Assembly (NCBI GenBank): GCA_964016105.1
Contig: CAXHEX010000004.1
Location: forward strand, 248,001-312,000
Length of the DNA stretch: 64,000 nt
From: Ketobacter sp964016105
Lineage (GTDB): Bacteria; Pseudomonadota; Gammaproteobacteria; Pseudomonadales; Ketobacteraceae
Direction: 5' to 3'
Part shown: positions 26,149-35,115 of the stretch, piece after piece
How positions within the stretch are numbered: position 1 is the first letter of the stretch
Layout of the letters: each line of letters starts with the position of its first letter
The notes under the pieces: generated by a model
What the model was told of the DNA's origin: nothing
The model's input: only the letters and a program-made list of their open reading frames with translations
The model's database searches: none
Program-made: the position numbers and the translations under genes

Positions 26149-26592
26149 CTAGGCCAGTTCTGGCAGAGATACGAATTCATTTTGAATGGTTAAGATGGGA
26201 GTTGCCTCAGCAAACGAAAATTCGATCTCCCCAACTTTGATGTGATCACCATGTTCGACTGCAACAGTGAAGCAGGGTTCATTATTAACATAGATGGGGG
26301 GGCAATCTGAATGACAGCTGATCATCCAAATAGAACCAGTGCGAGCAATGGTCACCTGGTGTTGTTTAAGTCTTGGGTCGGGTAAATAAAAGTCTGCCTG
26401 TTTGTTTGCCCCCAAAGACCATTGATGTTTGCCGCCTCTCAGGAATAGTATTAACTCCATGCCACTGTATGGCGCAGAGGTTATGATCAGACGGTCGTAG
26501 TGCTCCTGCGGCTGATGGAGCGAATGGTCGTTAGTAAAGCAATTTAACTCCGAGTTGAGATTTTTATTTGCACCTTCTCTGGAATTGGCCAT
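26149..26592 (-). CDS. FHA-like domain protein
   Basis: A small cytoplasmic protein whose C-terminal 100 residues resemble a forkhead-associated domain, which normally binds phosphothreonine peptides. Recognisable parts are WSLGANKQADFYLPD, LKQHQVTI, NNEPCFTVAVEHGDHIKVG and EIEFSF. The usual Gly-Arg and Ser-x-x-His pairs are altered (LGANKQ; KQHQ), so phosphopeptide binding is doubtful. The ATG at 26592 is chosen because a run of seven G lies just upstream. A GTG at 26655 would add 21 residues but has no ribosome site. It is the first gene of the minus-strand trio with the cyclase-like and Crp/Fnr genes. Confidence 0.65.
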   Translation of the reverse strand: MANSREGANKNLNSELNCFTNDHSLHQPQEHYDRLIITSAPYSGMELILFLRGGKHQWSLGANKQADFYLPDPRLKQHQVTIARTGSIWMISCHSDCPPIYVNNEPCFTVAVEHGDHIKVGEIEFSFAEATPILTIQNEFVSLPELA

Positions 26593-26807
26593 ATACCCCC
26601 CCAAGCTTAGCTCGCAATGGCCATTCGGCCCAGGGAGCTTTACCCAATCTGACACCCGCTGGCGAGTCTATCATGGCCGCAGCATTCGAATAAATAAAAA
26701 TGTAACCTAATTCCTGCGCAACTATTTTCATGTTTAATTAAGATTCGACAAAGATTCGTGGAATCGAGTAGCCTTGGGCTTATGTTGTAAACGAAAAGGA
26801 ACATCGA

Positions 26808-27377
26808 GTGGAAGGCAGAAGAGTAAATTTCACAGTGCTATTGTGGTTTTTATTGATATCTCAGCCACAGATTTTGCACGGGGTTGAACCAGTCTCTGCC
26901 GACAATGCACCTGTGGCAACTGAGGAGAGCTCAGGCCTGCCATTGAAGACCCTATCCAAACCGGAAGCAGAGTATGTTCATCACATTGTTTTAGTGGAAT
27001 TAAAACCGGAGGTGACCGACGAACAGAAAAAGGAAATAGTGGATGAGGCTTTACATCAATTGAGCGAAATTCCGGTGGTGGAAGAAGTGCATGTGGGGGA
27101 AAAATTACTGGAAAATCGCGAAGTACATATTAAGAACTATGATATTGCCATATACATTCGGCTGCTTTATCCAGAAAGCATCAGTGTATATCGAGCCCAT
27201 GAAAATCACCGCAGATTCGTAAACAATAATAGAGATAAATTCGCCTGGATTCAGGTTGTGGACTTTTTAGGCAAGTCCAAGATCGATTTTTCTTCCAAAA
27301 TCAGTCCGGTTGTGGTCGGAGATGAAGCTTCCGTTGATGAACCAGAACCCACTGCCACGTTGATAGATTCCCAATAA
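26808..27377 (+). CDS. Exported Dabb-fold (stress-responsive A/B barrel) protein
   Basis: A 189-residue protein of unknown function. An N-terminal hydrophobic segment (NFTVLLWFLLISQPQILHG) looks like a signal peptide. Residues about 55-155 match the Dabb alpha/beta barrel: VHHIVLVELKPEVTDEQ, YDIAIYIRL, then a YRAHENHRRFV motif. Dabb proteins are normally small cytoplasmic dimers, so an exported version with acidic tails is unusual. The start is GTG at 26808 with an AAAAGGAA ribosome site. It lies 47 bp upstream of the cation/proton antiporter gene and may share its transcript. Confidence 0.72.
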   Translation: MEGRRVNFTVLLWFLLISQPQILHGVEPVSADNAPVATEESSGLPLKTLSKPEAEYVHHIVLVELKPEVTDEQKKEIVDEALHQLSEIPVVEEVHVGEKLLENREVHIKNYDIAIYIRLLYPESISVYRAHENHRRFVNNNRDKFAWIQVVDFLGKSKIDFSSKISPVVVGDEASVDEPEPTATLIDSQ

Positions 27378-27424
27378 CAGTCAACAATTAGACTCACTCC
27401 TATTCACCATCACCTGGAGAGCCA

Positions 27425-29248
27425 GTGAATACCAATTTAATTATTACATTTTCTGCCATTGGGGTTATTGGTCTGGCCTGTCAGTGGGTGGCTTGGCGTT
27501 TGAAGTTGCCTGCGATTTTATTTTTGTTGCTGTCTGGCATTATTGCAGGTCCGGTTACCGGTTGGTTAAACCCGGACCAGTTATTTGGCGACATGTTGTT
27601 CCCGTTGGTGTCCCTGGCGGTGGCCGTGATTCTGTTCGAGGGTAGTCTTACTTTAAAGTTCAGTGAAATAAAAGGAATGGAATCCGTGGTTTGGCGCATT
27701 TTGACCGTGGGTTTGATTGCAAGTTGGATGAGCATCTCATTATTTACCTGGTGGTTGTTGTCCTTAGATTGGAATATTGCACTTTTATTTGGGGCCATTG
27801 TGGTGGTTACGGGGCCCACGGTTATTGTTCCCATGCTGAGGTCCGTAAGACCCAATTCCCGTATTACCAATATTTTGCGTTGGGAAAGCATTTTGATTGA
27901 CCCTCTGGGTGCGTTGCTCGCGGTTTTGGTGTTCAACTTTATCGTTGCCCAGACCGAGGGGGGGAATGAGTGGTTAGCTGTGGTCACGGTGTTCCTGGAA
28001 ATCCTGGCTATTGGTACTGCCCTGGGCTGCGGTGCCGGATATCTTTGCGGTTTATTGTTGCGCAGAGGGGTCATTCCCTATTATCTGCAAAATGTGTTTA
28101 TTCTCATTTCGGTTTTTGCTGTGTTTGCAATCTCAGATACCTTGGAGCATGAGTCTGGTTTGTTGGCGGTGACCATAATGGGTATTTGGCTTGCCAACAT
28201 GAGGGGTGTGGAAACCGAGAATATTCTGGATTTTAAAGAAAGCCTGAGTATCTTGTTGATCTCTGGTTTGTTCGTTTTATTGGCCGCTCGTTTGGAGCTT
28301 GACAGTTTGTGGTCTTTGAGTTGGCAGGCCCTGGCCATTCTAGGTTTTGTTCATTTTATTGCGCGTCCGTTGAAGATTGCCACTGCTACATTGGGTAGTT
28401 CCATCACTTGGCAAGAAAAAGTGCTTATTGCATGGATCGGCCCCCGGGGGATTATCGCAGCGGCGGTATCGGCGCTATTTGCTCTGCGTTTACAGCAGTT
28501 GAATTATCCCAATGCGGATTTGCTGGTATCCCTGACTTTTGTGGTGATTATCGGTACAGTGGTGTTCCAAAGCTTAACAGCCAAGCCCCTTGCCAGCATG
28601 TTGGGAGTCATGGAAAAAGCTCCCCAGGGGGTTTTGTTTGTGGGTGCCAACCCAGTGTGTCGCACCATTGCAAAAGCAGTTAGTGAAAATGGGTTCGAAG
28701 TGCTGTTGGCAGATAGTTATCATGGTAATGTACGGCAGGCTCGAATGGCCGGCCTTAGAGTCTTTCACGGAAATCCTGTATCACGGCTGGCGGATAAAGA
28801 GTTGAATTTGGTGGGTATAGGCGTGATGCTGGGCATTTCTCAGAACGACGATTTAAACTTGTTGGCGGTACAGCGTTACCAGAATGAATTTGGTAAAAAA
28901 CGGGTATATGCTCTGCCCACCCAAGCCAGCCTGGGTAAAAGTGAGCGCAACGCTGTGTCTGAAGAACTGACAGGTGTGAGGCTCTTCTCTGCAGATAACA
29001 CTTACAGCAAATTGGCAAGTTTAATCGCGCAAGGTGCGGAAATGCGCACCACCAATATCAGTGAAGAATTTACTCTGGATGACTACAGAGAGAAATACGG
29101 TAATAACGCCATTCCCATGTTTATTATTAAAGACAAAAGCACTTTGCAAACCTTGTCTGATTGGCCCACCCTGGAACAGGCAGTGGCTGGTAGTAAAATA
29201 ATTGCTCTGATCAAAGTGGATAAAAACTCAGAGCCAAAGAATAAGTAA
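27425..29248 (+). CDS. CPA1-type cation/proton antiporter with C-terminal Rossmann domain
   Basis: A 607-residue inner-membrane antiporter, probably exchanging Na+ or K+ for H+. The first 400 residues contain about twelve helices with family motifs, including PTVIVPML and the ESILIDPLGA segment with the ion-coordinating aspartate. From about residue 400 a TrkA-N-like nucleotide-binding fold begins (GVLFVGANPVCRTIAKAV), followed by a further soluble region. Such a tail usually senses NAD(H) or nucleotides and gates transport. The first glycine-rich loop reads GANPVC rather than GxGxxG, so ligand binding may be altered. The start is GTG with GGAGAG just upstream. Confidence 0.88.
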   Translation: MNTNLIITFSAIGVIGLACQWVAWRLKLPAILFLLLSGIIAGPVTGWLNPDQLFGDMLFPLVSLAVAVILFEGSLTLKFSEIKGMESVVWRILTVGLIASWMSISLFTWWLLSLDWNIALLFGAIVVVTGPTVIVPMLRSVRPNSRITNILRWESILIDPLGALLAVLVFNFIVAQTEGGNEWLAVVTVFLEILAIGTALGCGAGYLCGLLLRRGVIPYYLQNVFILISVFAVFAISDTLEHESGLLAVTIMGIWLANMRGVETENILDFKESLSILLISGLFVLLAARLELDSLWSLSWQALAILGFVHFIARPLKIATATLGSSITWQEKVLIAWIGPRGIIAAAVSALFALRLQQLNYPNADLLVSLTFVVIIGTVVFQSLTAKPLASMLGVMEKAPQGVLFVGANPVCRTIAKAVSENGFEVLLADSYHGNVRQARMAGLRVFHGNPVSRLADKELNLVGIGVMLGISQNDDLNLLAVQRYQNEFGKKRVYALPTQASLGKSERNAVSEELTGVRLFSADNTYSKLASLIAQGAEMRTTNISEEFTLDDYREKYGNNAIPMFIIKDKSTLQTLSDWPTLEQAVAGSKIIALIKVDKNSEPKNK

Positions 29249-29283
29249 TTGTTTAATTAAATTTTGTTTATTGAGAAAGCGCC

Positions 29284-30489
29284 GTGTCGAAATCAGAATG
29301 CCCCACTATTCGTTTAAAAGCCAAAGAAGAACGCCGAATCAAAGGCGGCCATCTGTGGATTTTCAGCAATGAAATTCAAACCCAAGAGGTACCTATAACT
29401 GATTTCGAACCCGGCACCGAAGTGATTGTGGAAGAGCATTCCGGTAAGCCGTTGGGAAGGGGGTATCTTAATCCCCATTCCTTGATCTGTTGTCGTTTGT
29501 TAACCAGAAATTGCCGTCAAAATATCGATGCTGCTTTTTTAAAAAAACGTATGCAGCGGGCCTTGAGTTTACGGCAGCAGGCTTTTAGTACAGATCATTA
29601 TCGAGCTGTTTATGGCGACAGTGATGGTCTGTCAGGTTTGGTGGTGGATCGGTTTGGCGATTATCTGGTGGCGCAGTTAAATACGGCAGGTATGGATCGC
29701 CTGAAAAGTCAGGTGCTTGATGCCTTGCTCAGTGTGTTTCAACCTAAGGCGGTGTTGTGGCGGAATGACAGCCCTCTTCGTGAGCAAGAAGGTTTGCCGC
29801 AATTTGTAGAGGTGGCCTATGGAGACTGGCCTGAAACGTTGATGGTGACGGAGAATGGGGTCGACTTTGAGGTTAGTTCAATATCCGGTCAAAAAACAGG
29901 GTGGTTTTATGATCATCGAGAAAATCGACGTCAGTTGATGACCTGGGTGCAGGGCAAGCGGGTTTTGGATGTATTCGCCTACGTGGGTGGTTGGGGTTTG
30001 CAGGCCATGGCGGCGGGGGCAGAGTCATTGACGGCGGTTGACGCATCAGAATCGGCTCTGGATCAATTGGTGGCTAACGCAGATAAGTTAGGGTGCGGCG
30101 ATAAAGTGACTTGTGTTGAAGGTAATGGGTTCGAGGTCTTGGAAGCCTTGCTTGAAGCGGGTGAGCGTTTTGATGTGGTGGTGGTTGATCCACCCGCTTT
30201 TATAAAGCGTAAGAAAGACTTCAAAGCCGGCCTTAACGCCTACAAAAAACTGAACACGCTGGCCATGCGCCTGCTACCAAGCGATGGCATATTGGTTTCG
30301 GCCTCCTGTTCCATGCACTTGCCCAGAGAAACCCTGGTGGATACTGTGCGTGGCGTATCACGGCACGTGGATCGTTATGCCCAGCTTGTTTACAGCGGCG
30401 GGCAAGGAGCCGATCATCCGGTCCATCCGGCCATCGTCGAGACTGACTATTTAAAGGCCTGTTTTTTCCGGGTGGGACCCGCTCTCTAG
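29284..30489 (+). CDS. rlmI: 23S rRNA m5C methyltransferase RlmI-like
   Basis: A SAM-dependent class I methyltransferase that in E. coli methylates C1962 of 23S rRNA. The 401 residues match RlmI in length and order: an N-terminal PUA domain (RRIKGGHLWIFSNEI), an EEHSGKPLGRGYLNP stretch, the AVYGDSDGLSGLVVDRF segment, the SAM loop DVFAYVGGWGLQAMAAG, and the catalytic VVVDPPAFIK. A late cysteine lies in SASCSMHL. The GTG at 29284 is the start. Its last 39 bp overlap the 3' end of the convergent imelysin-like gene. Confidence 0.9.
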   Translation: MSKSECPTIRLKAKEERRIKGGHLWIFSNEIQTQEVPITDFEPGTEVIVEEHSGKPLGRGYLNPHSLICCRLLTRNCRQNIDAAFLKKRMQRALSLRQQAFSTDHYRAVYGDSDGLSGLVVDRFGDYLVAQLNTAGMDRLKSQVLDALLSVFQPKAVLWRNDSPLREQEGLPQFVEVAYGDWPETLMVTENGVDFEVSSISGQKTGWFYDHRENRRQLMTWVQGKRVLDVFAYVGGWGLQAMAAGAESLTAVDASESALDQLVANADKLGCGDKVTCVEGNGFEVLEALLEAGERFDVVVVDPPAFIKRKKDFKAGLNAYKKLNTLAMRLLPSDGILVSASCSMHLPRETLVDTVRGVSRHVDRYAQLVYSGGQGADHPVHPAIVETDYLKACFFRVGPAL

Positions 30490-31440
30490 GGCAGTTTCCA
30501 ACAGGGCCAGCAGCTGGTCTAGGGACTGGATTGTCTGATCCGGCTGCGGTTGAGAAATTCCTGGCAAGGCACCTTTTTGATACCAAAGCCACAGGTGGTT
30601 AAGTAGGTGCTCATTGTCTGGTTGCTGTGCTAAGGAAACTTTCAGGCTCTTAAGCTGCTTTATCTGCCAGGCTTGGGCTGCCTGATTGGCAATGGGAACT
30701 TCAGCGCTGGCCCATTGCTTTTGCAATTGTTGAATGTCGCGTTGGGCCATGTCCAAAGTAAGTTGCAGTAGTTTGCGGCGTCGATTTTGGGGATGCTGTG
30801 AAATGGCCAGGTCCGTGCGACCGTCTTGCCAGCGTTTCTGTTCGCGAAACTGATCCGCCTGGCGGGCAGGGCTTTCTTTGTCGTAGTGGTGCTCTCCCCA
30901 CAGCAGGAAAGCAACCACATCGAAACCGATAGCCACATCGCTTTCGTGGGTCAGGCCATGTTGTTGTCGTAAGCTCTGCTGGTTAAGGGGAAGGCTGACA
31001 TCGTTGACGATGCCGCTTGAAGGGTATTCCGTAACGCCGTCGATGAAGCCCGGGTGCTGGAGTTTGGATCCCAGGTTGCTGTGAAAGCGGTCCAAATCTT
31101 TTTGCTGGTCATCGTTGAAGCCACGTAAGGCGCGCGCTGCCTGATAGATCTGCCAGCAGTTATGCTGTTGGTCCCGAACCCGCTGCAGATTATCTTCATC
31201 CACTTGCTCTAAAAATTTCAGGCTCAGCGCGCTGAGGGCTTGATTGCATACTTCCAGGGCTTTTAACAGGTCATGGCTGTGGGATTTAAACAGTTCCAGT
31301 TTGCGCAGTGTTTTACCATCCGTTAGGGGCTCTTCAGCTGCTCCGGGGGGCGCACTAGGGTTGTCTGAGGGTGAGGGATTGCAGGAAGCCAGCAGGAGCA
31401 GGCTCGCCCCTACCAGCATTAATCCCTTAGGGAGATACAT
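30451..31440 (-). CDS. Imelysin-like lipoprotein
   Basis: A predicted lipoprotein of 329 residues: signal LVGASLLLLASC with the lipidated cysteine at about C20. The mature part resembles imelysin (peptidase M75/IrpA-like), helical proteins linked to iron uptake. The hallmark GxHxxExLLWG appears as GFDVVAFLLWGE, so the histidine and glutamate are lost, while the LPL, RQADQF and NRRRKLLQLTLDMAQ segments remain. It is therefore probably not a metal-binding imelysin in the usual sense. It starts inside the end of the HAD gene (22-bp overlap), implying translational coupling, and its 3' end overlaps rlmI by 39 bp. Confidence 0.75.
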   Translation of the reverse strand: MYLPKGLMLVGASLLLLASCNPSPSDNPSAPPGAAEEPLTDGKTLRKLELFKSHSHDLLKALEVCNQALSALSLKFLEQVDEDNLQRVRDQQHNCWQIYQAARALRGFNDDQQKDLDRFHSNLGSKLQHPGFIDGVTEYPSSGIVNDVSLPLNQQSLRQQHGLTHESDVAIGFDVVAFLLWGEHHYDKESPARQADQFREQKRWQDGRTDLAISQHPQNRRRKLLQLTLDMAQRDIQQLQKQWASAEVPIANQAAQAWQIKQLKSLKVSLAQQPDNEHLLNHLWLWYQKGALPGISQPQPDQTIQSLDQLLALLETALESGSHPEKTGL

Positions 31441-32075
31441 GGCCAGTTTCGCTGTTTTGCTTGTTCCGTAAGTAGCGGGTCACCGTCCACTACAACTGGG
31501 TGTGTCACTGAGCTGAGCAGGGGCAAGTCATTGATGGAATCGCTGTAGAAATAGCTGCCTTCCAGGCTGTGTCCGCTGGTAGTCAGCCAATCCTGTAGCC
31601 GGGTGACTTTGCCTTCCTGATAGCAGGGTGTTCCCGCCACCCGGCCGGTATAACGGCCTTCCACTATCTCTGGGTCCGTGGCCAGAAGGTGATCCACGCC
31701 CAGGGCCCGGGCGATGGGCTCCGTTACAAACCGATTGGTAGCTGTGATGATAAGAATCAAATCGCCCTGTTGGCGATGCTTGTTGAGTAAATCATCCGCT
31801 TTCTGTTGGCGCATTGCCTGTATATGACTGGCCATGAAATCCCGATGCAACAGCTGTAGCTCACCCTGGCTGAAATGGGTAAGGGGTTCCAGGGCAAATT
31901 CCAGGTACTCCATAATATCCAGCGTGCCCTGTTTGTACTGTTGGTAAAAGTGGTCGTTCTGTTTGCGATAAAAGCTGGGATCTACAATTCCCCGGTTTAC
32001 CAGAAACTCGCCCCAGGCGTGGTCGCTGTCGCCATTGAGAAGAGTGTTGTCCAGGTCGAATATGGCTAAAGGCAT
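31419..32075 (-). CDS. HAD-family phosphatase (HAD-IB, SerB-like)
   Basis: A cytoplasmic phosphatase of 218 residues. Motif I is IFDLDNTLLNGDSD with the nucleophile D at residue 7 and the general acid D9. Motif II is IITATNRF. Motif III is a KVTRLQDW lysine, followed by motif IV YSDSINDLPLL. It belongs to the HAD-IB group that includes phosphoserine and histidinol phosphatases; Pseudomonas relatives have a similar HAD gene next to rppH. Substrate is not known. It is divergent from rppH and overlaps the imelysin-like gene by 22 bp. Confidence 0.88.
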   Translation of the reverse strand: MPLAIFDLDNTLLNGDSDHAWGEFLVNRGIVDPSFYRKQNDHFYQQYKQGTLDIMEYLEFALEPLTHFSQGELQLLHRDFMASHIQAMRQQKADDLLNKHRQQGDLILIITATNRFVTEPIARALGVDHLLATDPEIVEGRYTGRVAGTPCYQEGKVTRLQDWLTTSGHSLEGSYFYSDSINDLPLLSSVTHPVVVDGDPLLTEQAKQRNWPCISLRD

Positions 32076-32278
32076 GGGAGTTAGTCGGTCTTTTGGCTCA
32101 AAATTTGGTGAAGTGTATCAGCTTGCTATCCCGGGGGAAATCCAACCTTTTTACTTGGGGTTATAAAAACTTAGAAAAATCAAATAAATATGTCTATAGT
32201 TAGAAGCAATACATAAACACTCCCTAAGGTTGATATTTGGCTAAATCCTGGTTGTGCGAATGGGCAGACTAGGGTATT

Positions 32279-32284
32279 TATAAT
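32279..32284 (+). promoter_or_regulatory. Candidate -10 box for rppH-ptsP
   Basis: A perfect TATAAT lies 26 nt before the rppH start codon in the 235-bp gap between the HAD gene and rppH. No good -35 is found at 16-18 bp; TTGTGC at 32252-32257 is 21 bp away. The call rests on the -10 match and position. Confidence 0.4.
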
Positions 32285-32310
32285 CTTAGTGACGGATTGG
32301 AAACAGAATT

Positions 32311-32796
32311 GTGATAGACGAGGATGGATTCAGGCCTAACGTCGGGATCATCTTGGCCAACCCATCGGGGCAGGTGCTTTGGGCTCGTCGTGTGGGTCAG
32401 GATGCCTGGCAGTTTCCTCAAGGTGGCATAGCGGAAGACGAATCGCCGGAGCAGGCATTGTACCGTGAGCTGCACGAGGAAGTGGGTCTGCAGCGAGAAG
32501 ACGTGAGCATTGTGGGCTGTACCCAGGGGTGGCTGCGATACCGCTTGCCTAAGCGTTTTATGCGCTATCGCAGTAAGCCTCTCTGCGTTGGTCAAAAACA
32601 GAAATGGTTTTTGTTGATGCTCACCAGTAGCGAGAGCCAGGTGAGCTTTCAATATGGCAATCCCCCGGAGTTCGACGACTGGCGCTGGGTGAGTTATTGG
32701 TATCCGCTTAACCAGGTCGTGTCCTTCAAGCGGGAAGTCTATCGAAAAGCCTTGAAGGAGTTAGCGCCCTCGTTGCATGCGGTGGCGGAAAAGTAG
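32311..32796 (+). CDS. rppH: RNA pyrophosphohydrolase
   Basis: RppH removes pyrophosphate from the 5' triphosphate end of mRNA and so triggers RNase E-dependent decay. The 161-residue protein has the full Nudix box at about residues 38-60, beginning GGIAEDES and ending RELHEEVGL. The family start FRPNVGIILAN and the LPKRFMRY region are conserved. The start is GTG at 32311 with GGAAA upstream. ptsP follows 48 bp later, an arrangement conserved in Pseudomonas and relatives. Confidence 0.95.
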   Translation: MIDEDGFRPNVGIILANPSGQVLWARRVGQDAWQFPQGGIAEDESPEQALYRELHEEVGLQREDVSIVGCTQGWLRYRLPKRFMRYRSKPLCVGQKQKWFLLMLTSSESQVSFQYGNPPEFDDWRWVSYWYPLNQVVSFKREVYRKALKELAPSLHAVAEK

Positions 32797-32844
32797 TTAG
32801 GACGCAGGCCAAAATTCAAAGCCACTGGACCCGAGAGCAACTAC

Positions 32845-35115
32845 ATGCTGGAAACCCTACGACGAATTGTGCAAGAGGTGAATTCGGCGCCGGATCTAAC
32901 CACTGCGTTAGAGGTAATGGTGGCCCGTGTGCGCGCGTCCATGGGTACGGAAGTGTGTTCTATCTACCTGCTTGACCACCAGGATAATCGCTATTTTTTA
33001 ATGGCCACCGAAGGTCTCAAGAAAGAAGCTATTGGCACCGCTACTCTGGGCTTTTCCGAGGGCTTAGTGGGGCAGGTGGGTATGCGTGAAGAGCCCATCA
33101 ATTTGGATGATGCGCCATCCCATCCCAAGTTCCGATATTTGCAGGAAACCGGTGAAGAGCCGTTCCATTCGTTTCTGGGTGTTCCCATTATTCATCACCG
33201 CAAAGTGTTGGGCGTTGTCGTCGTGCAGCAGAGGGAGCGTCGACGCTTTGATACGGAAGAAGAAGCCTTTTTAGTCACTTTATCCGCCCAGTTGGCGGCA
33301 GTTTTGGCCCATGCGGAAGCCACCGGTTCCATTGACGGTATCTTTGGAGCCAAAGCTGAGCTGGTTACCAAGTTTGATGGGGTGGTGGGATGCGTTGGGG
33401 TGGCCATAGGCCAAGCATTTGTGGTGTACCCCCCGGCGGATTTCAAATCGGTTCCAGATCGCAAAGTTAGCAACATAAAAAAGGAACTGAAAACATTAAA
33501 TGAGGCGCTGAAACGGGTGCGAGCGGATATTCGAGCCCTTTCAGAAAAGGCCCGGCTCACGCTGCCGCCGGAAGAGCAAGCTTTGTTTCAAGTGTATGAG
33601 CGGATGCTGGACGACAATGCGCTGGCCGGTGAAATACGCAATTACGTTAAGTCCGGGAATTGGGTTCAAGGTGCTCTGCGCCAAGTGGTCACCAAGCATG
33701 TGGCGGCCTTTGAAGCCATGGAGGATCCTTATCTGCGGGCCCGAGCATCGGACGTTAGGGACTTGGGTTTGCGTATTTTAGCTTATCTTCAAGAAGCCAA
33801 AACCCTTTCCGCTCCCATACCGGATCGAGCCATTATTGTGGGTGACGATATCACTCCCACTGTGTTCGTTGATATTCCCCGTGAGCGTATTGTCGGTATT
33901 GTTTCTCTGCATGGCTCCAGTAACAGTCATATGTCCATTGTGGCGCGGTCTTTGGGGATTCCCACTGTGGTGGGGGTGGGTGAATTTCCATTGTCGCGCT
34001 TGGAAGGGCTCACCCTGATTGTGGATGGTCACCGAGGGGAGGTGATCGTACAGCCCAGTACCGAGGTGGTGCGCCAGTATCAGGATATCATTGACCAACA
34101 GGCGGAACTGTCCAAAGAGTTGGACGTGGTGCGGGACTTGCCCTGTGAAACCACAGACGGTCACCGTATCAAGTTGTTCGTTAACACTGGGCTCATGGCT
34201 GACGTCAATATGTCGCTTCAGCGAGGTGCCGAGGGTGTTGGCCTATACCGTACTGAAATTCCTTTTATGGTGCGGGATCGATTTCCCAGTGAAGGGGAGC
34301 AGATGGAGATTTATCGCCAGCAACTGGAAGCGTTTCATCCGTCACCGGTGACCATGCGTACTTTGGATATTGGCGGTGATAAATCGTTGCCTTACTTTCC
34401 CATTGCTGAAGACAATCCGTTTTTGGGCTGGCGCGGTATCAGGGTAACCCTGGATCATCCGGAAATATTTCTGGTACAGATTCGAGCTATGCTTTGGGCC
34501 AGTGAAGGCTTGGACAATCTTCGAATCATGTTGCCCATGGTAAGTTCAGTGATGGAAATAGACGAGGCCATGCACTTGGTGCATCGGGCTTATCTGGAAG
34601 TGCTTGAAGAGGGAGCCCACGTTCGCATGCCCGAGGTGGGCGTGATGATCGAAGTGCCAGCCGCTGTTTACCAGATTCGGGATTTTGTTCAGCAGTGTGA
34701 TTTTGTTTCCGTGGGCAGTAACGATTTAACTCAATACTTGCTGGCGGTTGATCGCAACAACCGGCGGGTTGCCAATTTATTTGAATCGTTTCATCCTGCA
34801 GTGCTGCGGGCTTTAAAGCACATTGTGGACGAAGCCAAAGCGGAAGGCACGCCGGTATCTATATGTGGGGAGATGGCGGGCGATCCGCGGTCAGCTTTGC
34901 TGTTGGTGGCCATGGGTTATGACACACTCAGTATGAGTGCGTCCAGCCTGTTGCGGGTGAAATGGGTGCTGCGCAAGTTACCTAAAGACGCAATGGAGGA
35001 GCTGTTGGAGCAGATTTGGAGTATGGATAATGGCGCGGTGATACGCAGTCACGTTGATCTGATGCTTGAGAATGCTGGCCTTGGCAATTTTGTTCGCCCC
35101 ACGGTTAACGTTTAA
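32845..35115 (+). CDS. ptsP: Phosphoenolpyruvate-protein phosphotransferase PtsP (EI-Ntr)
   Basis: This is the first enzyme of the nitrogen-related PTS; it phosphorylates NPr at the expense of PEP. The 756 residues comprise an N-terminal GAF domain (about 1-165) and an enzyme I module. The phospho-histidine is H362 in HGSSNSHMSIVAR. The PEP-binding domain has GLYRTEIPFM, DIGGDK and the active-site cysteine in ICGEMAGDP. The GAF domain senses nitrogen status through glutamine and 2-oxoglutarate in the family. It follows rppH by 48 bp, and its last 11 bp overlap the end of the convergent regA-like gene. NPr and EIIA-Ntr genes are not here. Confidence 0.96.
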   Translation: MLETLRRIVQEVNSAPDLTTALEVMVARVRASMGTEVCSIYLLDHQDNRYFLMATEGLKKEAIGTATLGFSEGLVGQVGMREEPINLDDAPSHPKFRYLQETGEEPFHSFLGVPIIHHRKVLGVVVVQQRERRRFDTEEEAFLVTLSAQLAAVLAHAEATGSIDGIFGAKAELVTKFDGVVGCVGVAIGQAFVVYPPADFKSVPDRKVSNIKKELKTLNEALKRVRADIRALSEKARLTLPPEEQALFQVYERMLDDNALAGEIRNYVKSGNWVQGALRQVVTKHVAAFEAMEDPYLRARASDVRDLGLRILAYLQEAKTLSAPIPDRAIIVGDDITPTVFVDIPRERIVGIVSLHGSSNSHMSIVARSLGIPTVVGVGEFPLSRLEGLTLIVDGHRGEVIVQPSTEVVRQYQDIIDQQAELSKELDVVRDLPCETTDGHRIKLFVNTGLMADVNMSLQRGAEGVGLYRTEIPFMVRDRFPSEGEQMEIYRQQLEAFHPSPVTMRTLDIGGDKSLPYFPIAEDNPFLGWRGIRVTLDHPEIFLVQIRAMLWASEGLDNLRIMLPMVSSVMEIDEAMHLVHRAYLEVLEEGAHVRMPEVGVMIEVPAAVYQIRDFVQQCDFVSVGSNDLTQYLLAVDRNNRRVANLFESFHPAVLRALKHIVDEAKAEGTPVSICGEMAGDPRSALLLVAMGYDTLSMSASSLLRVKWVLRKLPKDAMEELLEQIWSMDNGAVIRSHVDLMLENAGLGNFVRPTVNV

